DNA from: Archegozetes longisetosus
Lineage: Eukaryota; Arthropoda; Arachnida; Sarcoptiformes; Trhypochthoniidae
DNA: 64,000 nucleotides
Assembly (NCBI GenBank): GCA_018873245.2
Contig: JAEMBT020000002.1
Location: 10,886,001-10,950,000 of the forward strand
Reading direction: 5' to 3'
In this document: in pieces, positions 51,132-63,588 of the stretch
Numbering within the stretch: position 1 is the stretch's first letter
Layout: each line of letters starts with the position of its first letter
Position numbers and translations under genes: made by a program
Notes under the pieces: generated by a model
Databases searched by the model: none
Told to the model about the DNA's origin: nothing
What the model saw: only the letters and a program-made list of their open reading frames with translations

Positions 51132-51277
51132 TTGGTTTCGTTTTAAAAGCATTCCGAAAGTGCGTGATCTTCCCGATTAAATGACACATCAGTTTTACTT
51201 ATAATGGTTCTTTGCTGTTTTACAGATAATCTTCTTTGACTAACAGTCGATTTCAATATTAAGTAAAATATGAGTGA

Positions 51278-51293
51278 CCTAACCTAACCTAAC
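51278..51293. repeat. Interstitial telomere-like (CCTAA)3
   Basis: CCTAACCTAACCTAAC: three copies of the arthropod telomere pentamer TTAGG on the opposite strand, located between the two foldback elements. Three copies can arise by chance or by break repair. Confidence 0.6.
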
Positions 51294-51389
51294 GATTGGA
51301 GTGGATTTTAATGAAAAGATATCTTTCTAACCAATCGATTGGAAATGATTCGATATAGAAGTCAGTTGAGAATAGAAATTATCTTTTGA

Positions 51390-51920
51390 CGTAACACATC
51401 AATTGAGCGCAAACAATTGAGAGGACGACAATTGAACGCAAAGACTATTGAGCGCACGACAATTAAGCGCCAAATATTGAATATAGAATTAAATACAATT
51501 TTATTAGATTATGTTTTTTATGAGAAAGCGTTTTGTGATTACGTCATTAAATCTAATGAAATAAAATTGAATCAAAATATAAATTTTTTATTTTAATTAA
51601 TTTAATTAAACCCTACTCAACTGGATTGGATTAAGTTCAGTTTAATTATATTGGATTGAAATTAGAATTTTTTGAAAAATAATTTAATACATAATTAATA
51701 ATAATGACAATAACTAGATTGGAACTCGTATGCATACGCTTTTCAATCGTGTGCAATGACCGCTACTCTATGAAAGTAGTTGATAAAATTTGAAAAAAGT
51801 CGCTTTTAAAGCTCAATTGTCGTTCGTCCAATTGTCATACGCTTAATACTCGCTGTGCTTAATTGACTGTGCTCAAATGTACCGCGCTCAAATTTTTTTG
51901 CTCAATTGACGTGGAACCAT
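51390..51920. mobile_element. Foldback element with arms made of inverted 15-bp tandem repeats
   Basis: The left arm (about 51390-51485) is a run of about six degenerate copies of ATTGAGCGCACGACA. The right arm (about 51810-51920) carries six to seven copies of the same unit in the opposite orientation (reads as ATTGAGC, TTTGAGCGC, ATTAAGC, ATTGGACGAACGACA on the minus strand). About 320 bases of AT-rich unique DNA without a gene lie between. Arms built of short tandem repeats are the architecture of Foldback-type transposons. It lies 0.8 kb upstream of the receptor start codon. Confidence 0.72.
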
Positions 51921-51981
51921 CTGTTGAAGAAAAACTATTGTAAAAAGATAAGATTAAAGATAGTTATGCTGTAAACAAGTA

Positions 51982-52685
51982 TTGTCTAACATAAAATCTA
52001 AAATTTTCGGAATTGGTAGGGATAGAGAAGTAGTAAAAAGAAGTATTAGTAAAGATTGTGGCTCGAGATGTACGGTTACCAAGAGCGAAAGCGTGTGCGT
52101 GGCTGAAGAGGAACAACTCGTCGCACAAGCGCGCACAAAACTGGCCTACACTAACTTTATTGGCAATCACAGTTCAGTTGGACTAAGTTCTGCAGTTTGT
52201 GCAGTTGAGATAAGTTCTCATCTAATTTTATGTCATATCATTTTAACAAAACGTGTGTTCAATGTTAAGTCAATAGCTTAAGACTGGGTTAAATTAATGT
52301 AAAAGTTCAACTGTTACTTCAAATGAAAAGGAATTGGACATAAGTTTATTTAATTGTTATTTACCAAACACCAGTTTGGAAATGCCTCCAATTTAATTAG
52401 GTATCAATGAAGAGCCTATCAATGAACGGCTTAAGGGAAGTATACATTAAAACTAGTTTAATAATTAAATAAAAAGTGGAATTTGCGGCATTTGGCTGTA
52501 GTGCGTGCTCTGTGTAGCCGTTCAAGGCTTAAGTGGTAAAAATGAAGAAACATTTATTCGAATGTCTCAATAAAATGTATAATACCTTTCCTAACGTTTT
52601 CAATATTCAACTCTTTGATGCGCCTTACATTTGAACAGAAGTTGACTGCTATAGTCAGATCTGAGTTAACTGTTGATCAAGGCTG
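51982..52685 (+). promoter_or_regulatory. Less AT-rich upstream region of the receptor gene (5' UTR/promoter candidate)
   Basis: Bases about 52050-52200 have clearly higher GC and CpG content (CGTCGCACAAGCGCGC) than the kilobases around them. Long frames are open on both strands here, which reflects composition more than coding. An Inr-like TCAGTT occurs at 52172. Placement just upstream of the receptor ATG suggests promoter or 5' UTR, but no splice donor decides it. Confidence 0.25.
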
Positions 52686-52712
52686 GTGATCAAAAGGCAT
52701 ATAAAACTCATA

Positions 52713-52961
52713 ATGAATATAATGGATAACATGACTATTGAGTTGAACATAGTGTCCAACTCGAACAGTAACGTATCTTTGATTAGTGACAATAACATTT
52801 CCACAACGTTAGCAGAAACCGAAGTTATTCAGGATAGAAATATTTTTATACTTCCGTGGTATCAGCAATTACTATGGAGTCTCATATTTGGGAGTATGAT
52901 CTTCGTGGCCGCTGGAGGAAATATTATTGTCATATGGATTGTATTAGCTCACAAAAGAATG
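52713..52961 (+). CDS. TkR: TkR exon 1: N-terminus and TM1
   Basis: The first in-frame ATG (52713) gives MNIMDNMTIELNIVSNSNSN; other ATGs follow 3 and 6 codons later. An extracellular tail of about 50 residues with several glycosylation sequons leads into LPWYQQLLWSLIFGSMIF and GGNIIVIWIVLAHKRM. The donor after ATG (Met) is GTTGGT, an atypical but functional-looking site; splicing restores the family string KRM-RTVTNYF. The intron (52962-53093) is 132 bp and made largely of a tandem repeat. Confidence 0.92.
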
Positions 52962-55900
52962 GTTGGTATTTGCAGTTATTGCTCAAACTTTAGCTTAGTT
53001 TTCATAAATTTGAGTTCACTTTTCATAAACTTTAGCCCAGTTTTCATAAACTTTTATTCAATTACCATAAATTTCATTTGTATTCAAATATAGCGGACTG
53101 TTACGAATTATTTTCTGGTTAATTTAAGTTTGGCGGATACTATGGTCTCAACATTGAATGTTATTTTCAATTTCATCTATATGTTAAATAGTGACTGGCC
53201 TTTCGGTCAGTTTTATTGTAAAGTGTCCAACTTTATTGCCATTCTATCTGTTGCTGCGAGTGTTTTCACTTTGATGGCTATCTCTATTGACAGGTAAGGC
53301 CAATAGATATGAATTCTCTCCTTATTATTTATGTGTTCTACCTAGTTAGTAAAGTCTATCTTCTATGTTCTAAACTCATTACTTAACTATCAGAACTAAC
53401 TTCTTGGAAGCTAATAATCGATTTGTTTATCCCATTAAACTGTTTTTTGTGAAGCTTAGTCAGCAAAACTAGTTTTGTTCAGATGTAATAAAGTCAAGTT
53501 TAAATTGTTTGACTCGAGAATAGCATAGCAAACAATTTGATAAATACACTTAAGAGGCTCTATGTGATCATATTTGAGAGTTGACTAAGAATTATAGGAT
53601 AAAATCTGAGCAGCAATTAGAAAGACATAAAGTTGTGTTTCCACAAATTCAGATAATGAATAATTAAATTAGTGTTATTGTTGTACTCACTTCTAGATCT
53701 ACTGTTCTCTTATGTACTCTAACACACACTTTTGAGTTAATTCGATGGAAAATTCAGTAAATATAGTTTCATGAGCTCTAAAAATAATTTTATATATCAC
53801 GTAATAAAGATATTATTTTACTTAGTTATACATTAGAGGTAACATTAAATATAATGCTTTGGATATATAAAGCAATTTGGTTGGACTTGCAAACTATAGC
53901 GCTCACATAACACCTAATATTGATATCATTTATCCCAAAAAACACTCTAATCATTATTACGATTTTAATCTTCTTCTTTACTACTAACCATGTTTTATTC
54001 ACCAACAATTCAACTTTTTCATTAGTGTAATTTTCTCTAATCAACTTTGGCTCATTTACAATCATTTAAGTAATACTTTGTAAAATTATATCTATCTCTT
54101 CTATCCAACTACTGATTGCTTACAACTTTTCAGTCAGAAAATTTTCAGATTTGCTCCATTATTGCTATGCCTTTTGATGTATTCATTTTTAGGATTTGCA
54201 ATATATTTGTAAATTCAATTATTTTCACAATCAAGTCGAGTAAATTTTAGGGTCGTTGCAATCAATTTGATGATGATTTTTTCATCAAGGCAATGTTGAC
54301 TTTGCCGATGTTGACACGATGTCAATTTTTGTTTTTATCGGTAAACTTCTTATTTGACTTACTTTCTTGTCTTTTAGCTTCTTTGTAAAAAATCTTATTG
54401 CGAGTGAAACACAAGTTTTCTTAATGGCAAGTTTTTATTTCTTGAGTAAAAATTTGTTTAAAATAGAAATTGTATGTCTCGTATTGTAGGCATTATTTTC
54501 CAAATCCTTAAACTAAACAGTGAATAATAGCTTGAGAAAGAAGGATTTATTGAACATATTTTGTAATCATACATTCAGATTGAGATTATTGATTGATTTA
54601 GTATGACATGAAGTAGTTATACAATTAATTAATGATTCATTCTAGAATATTAATATTGATGAGCACTAAACGTTAGATACAGATAGCATAACATGTGTAC
54701 AGACGTCTTTAACGCAATATTTTCCAAGCTTAGCACTGGAAAGGTGACTATTTCTCATTTTCAATAACTGATATGAGTTTGAATGCTCGAAAAAAGAAAA
54801 ATTGTATGAAGTCTCGCTGACGGTATCTGAGGTAATCTGGCAAGTTGGTTATGTTTAAAAGAGCGGATTTGAACAATTTGATATGTATCTAATATGTATG
54901 GTATGGGGGTATATATGTAGGATTTTCTATTTTATGAAATGGGATATAAAAGCTAGCGTTCTTAGTATTGATGCCGTGTAGGCTTTTACCGTTTATTATA
55001 TTTATGGTGGAAAGTAAAATATCATGCTATAGAATATTTCACCAGACAGTACTATAGAGCCATGAATGGTTTTCATATTTTTCAAACCTCCAATATCGTG
55101 TGTAAACTCATACTGCACTAAGAATTCACGCTAACAACTTTTGAGTTGAATTATTTTGGTTGACTGTTAAAAATGAAATGGTCTAAAATTTTGCTATTTT
55201 AAGTGATGCGCCACATTTTCCAAACTCTAAAGCAAAAGTTATTTTAAGCAAAACAAATTGATTATTTTTTCTAAACTCTTCTCATTAGGCGAGACTTCTA
55301 ACGATAAACCAAGTCTAGTTATTTGTTTCAATTTTCAATCTAAACAATCAAGCTAAAAAGACTTAGAAAATTATTTCAAACTTTAGATTTCTATTGACAT
55401 TGTAAAAAAGATCAATTTCTACTGACCAAAACATATGTTTTCAAACATTTGAGCTACAAGAATAAAGTCCTATTTGCTACCTAACAAAAACTAATCAAAA
55501 ACTGAGTGCTTAACAATCTTCCTTCCTTCTATTGTTATTTTGAAGCATTAAGATTTATATAGAATTTTTCAATATTGTCTACCTGCCGGAAATTGAAAAG
55601 TTCAAACAATTTCAGTTTCTATTTTAGTTCCTTCTGATTCTGTGTTCTGTATTCTGATTCTGTACATAAACCTTACTACTATTATTCACATATAAACTAA
55701 TATACCGTTTCAATCTTTTGATTTCCATTTATTTGCTCGAATGCGTCCAAGTTTTCGCGACACGTATATTGATACAAATCTGTTTCTCAAAGACTGAGCG
55801 CTAATTTTAGGTCAGTGTCAAAGATAATGACGTAAACGAAGCGCGATTTTTCGGTTTTTACATGATTATCGCGAATTAGAAATATCCGCTCAATTAGCTG

Positions 55901-58900
55901 AGTCAATACATTAATTCTACTAATGTTTATTTCTCTCAATTCTCTTCGTTTCAGAAATTAGTCCTCTTTTAGTCGACTTTTTGACGGACCATTTCTTTCA
56001 AATGAAACTTATATTCTTAATCTACCAGTGATTCAGAAAATTTGCTAAATCTGTCAGATATGTAACAGACAGATTGTATCTAATAATTTGAATTTTTCAT
56101 TTAATGCATGACTGGTTTAGTGAAAATTTAGAATATCTGTAGAAAAGTGCTTAAAGAAAATGTGCTTAAATGAAAAGCGAATCAAATTGAATCAATGATC
56201 GATTCCTCAATTATTCAACTGAGTAAATAGAAAAATCACGTCGACTGAATAAATGTGAAAAGTTGAATTTGAGCAATTTCAATGTAATTTTCATTTGCTG
56301 AAAGCTTACGGATCTAATAATGTCTATAGTAATGATACCTAACGTCTGACTAACTGTAAGAATGTGCAAAATTATGTGAAGGCTTTCGGTTACTATTGCC
56401 AAACATTTCGTTTTGTGCGAAATATCTTTTAAAAGTTTAATTTTGTTCACTTCGGTTGACAAAAAAATCTCATGAGAATAAAAACTAGACGTAAATTGAA
56501 TTTTGTTCGATATGAAAACTTTTTAAAAGAAATGATCCACAGTTGACCAAAATGTGACACTTTTGGCTATCACTTGTATGTCTATTCACTTGGTAGGTCT
56601 TTGATTATAGTGTTGCAAACAATTAATCAATTCAAACTGATTCTATAGCCTGAGAGGATATATAGCAGAAAGGAACAGGTATTGAGAATGGTATGAATTG
56701 AGATGAAGTTTTTGCTATGCAACAAAAATTGATTTATAGGTTGAAAAAGATGCTTAGAGTGATGTTGTGCGGGAACATATCCTACACTTAGTATTATTAC
56801 AAAGGCTGTACGGGAGCTCAGGTAATGATTTATAGATGTTAAACGAGTCTTATATTGATAGCTTGATGGTGAGGCACAGGTATAGCACAGGTATAGCACA
56901 GGTATGAACGTCATATCAGAAATAATCATGCATTTGATTGCCATTCGTGTTAGAGTAGAAAACAATAAAAGATTACTTGGGAGACAAGTTTATATTAAGA
57001 TAATAAGACTGGCAGCGATGCTGTGTTATTACGTTAGGCACTCAGGTTTCACTATTAGTTCCCAAGACAGACAAATGGACATAGACTTACTATGGCACAA
57101 CGTACAGCACAATATATTCTATTGTGTAAGACAGGCTCAGTTTTTACTTCTACTCTATCCTCCAGTTCTATTTCGCTCCACTCATTGTATCGCATTAATG
57201 ATTTAGTGTTTCCAGACCGCTTCTAATTACACCTCATCTACAGAACTTTGTTTCTAGTTTTCACTTTCGATCAATGAGAAAAACTTGTAACCAAAATTGG
57301 TTTTTTATTTTCTTATTTCTATTATTAAATTGAAAACTGTGGCATTTATTTACACAATAATCATAACAAGAATTGAGCAAACAGAAACACAGTCAATCTA
57401 GCACAATATTTCAGTCTAGAATAATATTCAAAAGCTATTGTACTGTGAATAGTTGTCTTTAAATATTAATATTTCGCATTGAATCAACCAAATTAACAGC
57501 TTCTGCATCAAACTTACTCTCAGAGCACTATAAACCTTACGCAACCCAAATGGAAAGCATCAAATAAATGAATTGCAGATTACGATCATATTGAGTATGA
57601 ACACTGCTATGTTATTATGCCATTTATTTATTTGGTCATGTATTGGTCACATAACATCTAAATAACTTTATACGAGATGATCCTATGAACTGTTGGGTCT
57701 CAATGGAATAGTTGCAAATTTGAATCTTTCTCTCTCTCTCTCTCTCTCGCTCTCTCGCTGTCGCTCTCTCCCTCATAGATTGATGTTGTTGTCATAAATT
57801 GAATCACTCTTTTATTTGCTGATAGAGTGCTTTTACTATTTGGAATCAATACAAAAAACGCATATTTTGTCTGTACATTTTCGATCCACATCTTTATGAC
57901 GGATCTCTATTAATCACAATTTATGTCACATAACATAATATTTTCACATATAGTCTATATTGTATGGTAAGCATTACTAACTCGGTCTGAATCTAATCAA
58001 AAAAAGATGATATGCTGTGCATTATAAATTTATATAAAATACTAGTATTTCATGTCAAATTCTTGCCTGTGTTTTAATATCAATTTGTTTTTATGTTAGT
58101 ATCGTATAAGAGCAAAAACTAAATCGAAAAATACCAAACCGAAAAACAAAACCCAGAAAAACCCAGAAAAACCAATCCCAGATTTCAAACCTCCACTAAC
58201 ATTACAAAAGAGAACAAATCAAATCGCAAAATCTTGTCATCGCTAGACTAAACCTCAGATAACTGTTACTTATTATTCATAAGAATGAGTTTCTTAAAAT
58301 TTAGACGACTTTTGTCATGTTCAAAAGATGAGATACTTTCAAATGATATAAAAAAAAGATTGGCGTGAATCAAAGTTTTAGACTTAATTTGGAAGATGGC
58401 ATATGATTTAAGTAGATTTGATAGAAGAAAGCATTTCACAAGTGGCATTTTTAGGCTCAATTTAGAAAGCAGTTATATAATGAAGCTATATATCGCATTT
58501 AGAATATTACTTATATTTATCGTGTCAACTCTACTAATGCTATTTCATATAAACACTTAAACTGAGGAAAATCATTGATTGAGTCAATTGAGAGCTGAGT
58601 AGTGCTAACACCTTGTATTGCAAATCAGCTCATTTCCGCAGTGGTAGTACTGGTATTACCATTTGGTATTGTTTGTGCCCATGAGATTCATAAAAATATA
58701 AAATACTGAGCAGTTTCCAAATTGCATCGATCGCTAGCAATGAAGGGAAATGTGAAACATCGTCAGCGCTCAAAATTGTTGACAAGAGATGCATCTTTTC
58801 ATTTGATGAGGTGTTTTTTTTGAGCCAAGGATTATGTGCTGAATTCGCATAAATAGGAAACGAGTGAAGGTATAGAAGTGAGAACAGGCATACAACAGGG

Positions 58901-61557
58901 CACATAAGACACTTTTGTTAGATACTTTCCTGTTTCCATTTTTCAAAATGCATTTTACGACAACTCATTACAACCTTCTTCAATGAACCGATACACGTTG
59001 CTTAGAAGTGAAACTGAGCTCAACTTGAATCGGTAGTCAGATGAGAAAATCCTAAAGTTTGCAAATCGGATAAGTGAGCTTGACTATTTTTGTTCTGTAG
59101 CAACTAGTATTTACGCACTATTTATTTTACAAGTAAATAAGTTTTGATGAATTATTGAGCAGAAAAGAAAGTTTTGTTTAATACTCAAGGTGTAAATTAA
59201 TGAATTATGAAATTTGGAAAATTAGTTTTCTCTAAGGGCATCAGTTGCAAAGTTATGCAGTAATTCGAATGCAAGAAAGAGCAAACCATCTGTGCATGAC
59301 ATCACTTTAGCAAAGTTTAACATGTTTTTACACAATGCAAACCATGCTATACTCAGCCATTGATGCTTACTTGAAGATACACCTAAAACTGCTACTTTTA
59401 TAGCTTCTTCTTCTCATCTTTTTCTATTATCGCTAACGGTTTTCGATCTCTTTCTAAGTTTTGTTCTATTATAATAACAAACTTATTTTGGTTTTCAAGC
59501 AATTTGCAGTTCTAGAAGACTTGTCAAAATATTTAATCTAATATACTCTAAGTTTAATAAGTGAAAAACAACATCCAATATGGATGTAAAGTTTGCGTTT
59601 CTCTCTTTTTGCTCAATAAATAATTAAATAGATGAAAAACATTTCAAAGTTTATCATAATCGGAAACAGTCTCGACAATTGAAAGCTTTGATTTGGTGCC
59701 TTAAAAGTAAGGAAGTGTTGATAAGAAAGCATAAAGAAAAAGTAAAGCACTTTAAATATAAAGCAAAACAGTTAAGCAACGGTGAAGTTATGCAGTTTGT
59801 AGACATAAACTATTGGCAGAAGCAATTATACAAAAAGAGCAATGTATTATTATCTGTAGTTAACATTAGATAGTATCTAAATAACGGTTATGTTATTCTT
59901 CATCAAGTTAAATGACTCTTTAAACTAGCAATCTTTCTCAAAGTAGCGCCACTTCTATTCAACATATAGTTCAATTCCTTACATTTATTCCAAATTCATT
60001 CAAATAACTGACAGACATTGTTCTGAATTTTCAGATTTCATTAATCAAAAATTATGTAAATGGCTGCAAATTTTGTGTGAGCTTTAATTTGCATGTTTTA
60101 CTTATAATAAGTTAGAATAAAAGCCGTAACCATTCAGTGTATTAGTGTAGTTATGATTGAAGTAAGAAGTTTGAGTGTCAAGCTTTATATTGATTCCTAG
60201 AAAAATGGTTATGTAAGAAAAACAGACACTATTTCGAAAATATATGCAGCCACATTTCAATTAAAAACATATTTTATTCCTCTTTATCATTCATTTTCAG
60301 TTAAGACAACAGTTATTCTGAATAAGCTGAATAAATATTGTAATCTATTAGTGTCTCTCATCTTAAAGTGGCAACTTGTAGATTATTTAACATAATTGTG
60401 TTTTTATCTTTATTCCATTGTTAGCTTTCTTAAAGCTTGAAATTTTGATAACTTCTAACTTTAATGAGTGCTTCAAATAGTGTTTGGATTAACTTATTTC
60501 GACATCAATTATAAAGCTATTGAAATTGAGTGATTCAATGATCACAATATCTAACATTTGACACAATACGCAATGCAATGTTTTGAAAGTCTTCTGAAGA
60601 GCGCTTTCCTTGAAGTAAAAAGAAATCTAAGAAAAACATTAGTAATCTGAGAATTTGGCCAAATCCATGGTCGCAAACTTGTAAACTTGGTAAGATTTGA
60701 TTAGGCAATCATCTACATTTCTGGTTAGAATCATAACTTGCAAAGGATTAAGGTTTGATTGTAAACAAGTTCAGTTGCCATACACCTAATTATCTCTAAA
60801 ATGTGTAGTTTATTCAATTTACAAAACTATAACTACAATAAATGTTTACTATTGAACGCAAATATATTCCTAGAGAGTATTTCTTTATTATTTAGTTATT
60901 TGTGAACAAATTTCATTGTAAGAAAAAATTCAAATTAAGATCAATTTACCGTTTGAGTGAACGTATTTAGTTTAGATTCTCTTTTAACTTTATGCTCAAA
61001 GGCCACACATTATGAGGATCTGATCTATTCATGAGAATTATGACGTATGGCTCAAAATGGTTAGTGTTATTCGAAATAGTTTTGGATCAGGCTTTAGTGC
61101 ATAAATAGTGTGCAAACAGTGAAAATATGGTATAATCCAATTCCAGATAATATTACAGTAAAGTTATCGTTGTAGCAGTGAGCTATAATTTGATTACATA
61201 GAAGAAAAGCAAAGACTATTTAATGCAAAAAAATTGACCAGTCTCATTCATTCGTCACCTCATCAATCGCTAAACATGTATCTTAAACATGTATCTTAAA
61301 CATGCATCTTCTCCCCATCCACAGTCACATTGAAACCCTTAAGCCCTAAACTTAACCCTACTAGTGTGTTGCAAACTGAAACCCTTGTTTTCTATTTAGG
61401 TATTTGGCGATAGTTCACCCGCTTCGGCCGCGGATGTCTCGGACGACAACGCTCAACATCATTGTGTGCATTTGGATCGCTAGTAGTTTGCTCTCATTAC
61501 CAAATATTCTGTTCTCCACTACAGAAAGAGAATATTTTGCCAATGGAGATTATAGAG
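52713..61557 (+). CDS. TkR: Tachykinin-like peptide receptor (GPCR), 5' three exons
   Basis: Coding exons 52713-52961, 53094-53293 and 61400-61557 give a rhodopsin-family receptor from N-terminus to the start of extracellular loop 2. Visible: Asn-glycosylation sequons (NMT, NVS, NIS); PW-QQLLW leading into TM1 with GGNIIVIW; TM2 LSLADTMVS with Asp2.50; DWPFGQFYC with the loop-1/TM3 Cys; TM3 ending SVFTLMAISIDRY; intracellular loop 2 AIVHPLRPRMSR; TM4 with Trp. The order and wording match insect tachykinin receptors, nearer TkR99D (DTKR) than TkR86C by eye. Such receptors couple tachykinin neuropeptides to Gq/Gs signalling at the plasma membrane. TM5-TM7 were not found before the window ends. 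Confidence 0.93.
52983..53078 (+). repeat. ~21-bp tandem repeat filling TkR intron 1
   Basis: Four degenerate copies of TTTTCATAAACTTTAGCCCA occupy most of the 132-bp intron. The acceptor AAATATAG follows directly after the last copy and a T-rich bridge. Confidence 0.8.
53094..53293 (+). CDS. TkR: TkR exon 2: TM2 to end of TM3
   Basis: 66 codons plus two bases: RTVTNYFLVNLSLADTMVST, then LNVIFNFIYMLNSDWPFGQF, YCKVSNFIAILSVAASVFTL and MAISIDR. It holds Asp2.50, the conserved Cys3.25 and the D-R of the DRY motif. The consensus donor GTAAGG splits the Arg codon of DRY (AG|G), a family-consistent intron position just after TM3. Confidence 0.95.
53294..61399 (+). other. TkR intron 2 (8.1 kb), no nested gene supported
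   Basis: Bounded by GTAAGG and TCTATTTAG. It contains a three-copy 12-base repeat (AGGTATAGCACA, 56877-56905), a CT-rich tract (57727-57775), and an AAAACCCAG repeat near 58140-58170. A patch around 56590-57210 is less AT-rich with open frames on both strands, but neither has family or splice support. Confidence 0.85.
57727..57775. repeat. (CT)n tract, imperfect
   Basis: CT dinucleotides with CGCTCTCG and CTGTCGC interruptions, inside TkR intron 2. The only long GA/CT tract in the right half of the window. Confidence 0.9.
61400..61557 (+). CDS. TkR: TkR exon 3: intracellular loop 2, TM4, start of extracellular loop 2
   Basis: Completes the Arg of DRY, then YLAIVHPLRPRMSRTTTLN, IIVCIWIASSLLSLPNILFS, then TTEREYFANGDYR and one base before donor GTATAT. 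It is more GC-rich than its surroundings. The RPRMSR string is typical of tachykinin receptors. The extracellular-loop Cys and WPDG motif expected next were not found downstream within the window, so the following intron exceeds 2.4 kb or the next exon was missed. Confidence 0.94.
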
Positions 61558-63279
61558 GTATATCAATTATATCATTCTCACATATATGTACTGAGTATTG
61601 ATTAAGTAGAGATGTGAAACAAGTTTTCTACACTAAACGCGATAAATATAAAGCTAGACTCAAAATGACAATAATTTTGAAATTATTTCAAAATTGAATG
61701 CTATTCTAAAAGGTTGTGGCAATTTATTCACTTTTGTCACATAAGCTGACTGAATTTGAAAACTGCAGCCATGATTATTTGAAATATGGATTCAAATTTG
61801 AATGCCTCCAGCCAGTCAAGATAAATAGTACAGACATGTTCATTGAATTTGCGTTGTTTCATTTTCAAATTGAAGCGTCATTTAAAGCTGAATATAACTT
61901 AATTTGATGAATGGAGTCTGTTAAATGTGTTTCTGTTATTTCTAACATAGTAATTTGATTGACTGAAATCAAGTTATGAAGTGGTATGTATTGATCAGTG
62001 AGATCGAGTCAAAGTAAAGAGATGATTGTTTTATAGATTCCTTACCCGTCGGTGACCCGTGACTTGCTTGTTAATAATCAAAGTTATAATAAGAGTATGA
62101 AATTTAGTCAAGACTAGTAACTTATCGGTCGTTAAACCGATAACGAATAAGACAATACCGAAATAATATATCTCGATCTTAATCAAAAACTTGATCTTTA
62201 CTGCAATCAATCAAAATGCGATTAGTGGTTACATCTTCACTGATGTCTTAATTCCCAAGTAGTCTAATCAACTATAGCTAAAATGAAATCCAAACAGATC
62301 AAATTGAAATATCTTATCAAATAAAACTGAATTACACCTTAAGGACAGTTGAGAAGGAAAGAGAACCCAATCTTTATTTTCAAATTTGTCATAATTTCAA
62401 CTTTCAAATGTTTTCAGTGGAAAGCAATCTCTGTAACTCTGCAACAAATTCTCGCAAATCGTATTGAAAATGAGAAAATAAGTTAGAGAAATATCTGGAT
62501 TTTGATGATATACTGCGATTTTTAGGTCTATTACAATAAATGCCGATCTTTTGTAGCATTGTTTCGGCCAATTACTTTCTAACAGATTGAAAATATTTGC
62601 TTTTCAAACTTTATTGACTGTCATATGAAACTCTTGCTTGTCATAAATCCAATTGACTCTATGACCTATAAATTCAGTTATATTCCGATGTATTGATTGA
62701 ACTTGAGCATTTCAGTGGTGTTTGATCTAGAGTTGCAATATTGAGAAAAAACAGACAGATATTTGATTGAACTCGAAAATAGAAATACAACTCAATAGAT
62801 AATAACACGGACGTTGAAACACGATTTTGATGAATAACGCTTTTACTTGGTGGGCATTTGAATGAAAAGATTGGATAACTGCTTATGACATTATGTCCAT
62901 TATTTTTGTTTGATTGTGGCCTAAAAACCTACTTATAAAAGAAAACTTTATCTCAAAGTAGTTGTGAGATATTTTCATGTCTTTTACTTTAGGCCTTATC
63001 CTATATGAGGGCTATTTGTCAAGTAATAGTATATTTGAGGCATAATTCCGTCAGTTATTCAAATATACATTACAATTGAATATTCTGAACTACTATCTTT
63101 ACATTAATAACTTGAAATCATTTTGGTATAGCAAATCTGTTATCAACTTAGTCAGAAGTGCTCAGAGTTTTGTAACTTTATTAAAAATTCATAATTTATG
63201 AGCTGTTGAGTAATCCAAAACGTTGACGTATTGTGCGTGCAAAATTATAAATTTTCATAAATTCACAACTTGATCTCAG

Positions 63280-63588
63280 GATTATTAACAACAGAACACT
63301 TGAGTCCCTTTGCAACTGATGATGAACTAAACTTTAGGAGCGCTCTAGGCATCAAGCGAGTAGATGACACGTTTTTTCTTTTAGAATTGATTCACAATTT
63401 CGGAAGCGAACCTTTATTTCACTTGTTAAGTAAGTTTTCAGTAATATTCCACTTTATATTTGTTTTGATTAGCAATAAGTAAACAAATTTACAAACCAAA
63501 CTAACAGTTGAGTCAAATTTTCAGGTTTATTATGAACTGATTTGGAGCAAATTATTGCCAATAACTTATCAAAATGTGCTCTTAGAGC
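63280..63588 (+). CDS. Two unrecognised exon-like segments (63280-63429, 63508-63588)
   Basis: Segment A follows acceptor TGATCTCAG and reads LLTTEHLSPFATDDELNFRS, then ALGIKRVDDTFFLLELIHNF and GSEPLFHLL, ending at consensus donor GTAAGT. Segment B, after acceptor CTAACAG, reads ESNFQVYYELIWSKLLPITY and QNVLLE, ending at donor GTGAGT; the A/B junction keeps frame. A third acceptor near 63702 would add Leu and a stop. Composition is balanced and protein-like, unlike nearby DNA. No family recognised. It may be the 3' end of a separate gene in a TkR intron, or alternative TkR 3' exons, since the phase of TkR exon 3 fits segment A. Confidence 0.38.

Noticed and set aside
51982..52281. 99-codon frame upstream of the receptor
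   Set aside because: Both strands are open over the same GC-richer patch and the product matches nothing; better read as promoter or 5' UTR.
56627..57206. Overlapping 100-112 codon frames on both strands in TkR intron 2
   Set aside because: Mutually overlapping, no family signal, no splice sites; composition effect likely.
61713..61907. Open segment NCSHDYLKYGFKFECLQPV... considered as the next TkR exon
   Set aside because: Lacks the Cys-WPDG loop motif and TM5, and has no usable donor before its stop.
62562..62585. GGCCAATTACTTTCTAACAG, resembling the mariner end at 32.7 kb
   Set aside because: No matching inverted partner found nearby; too short and diverged to call an element.
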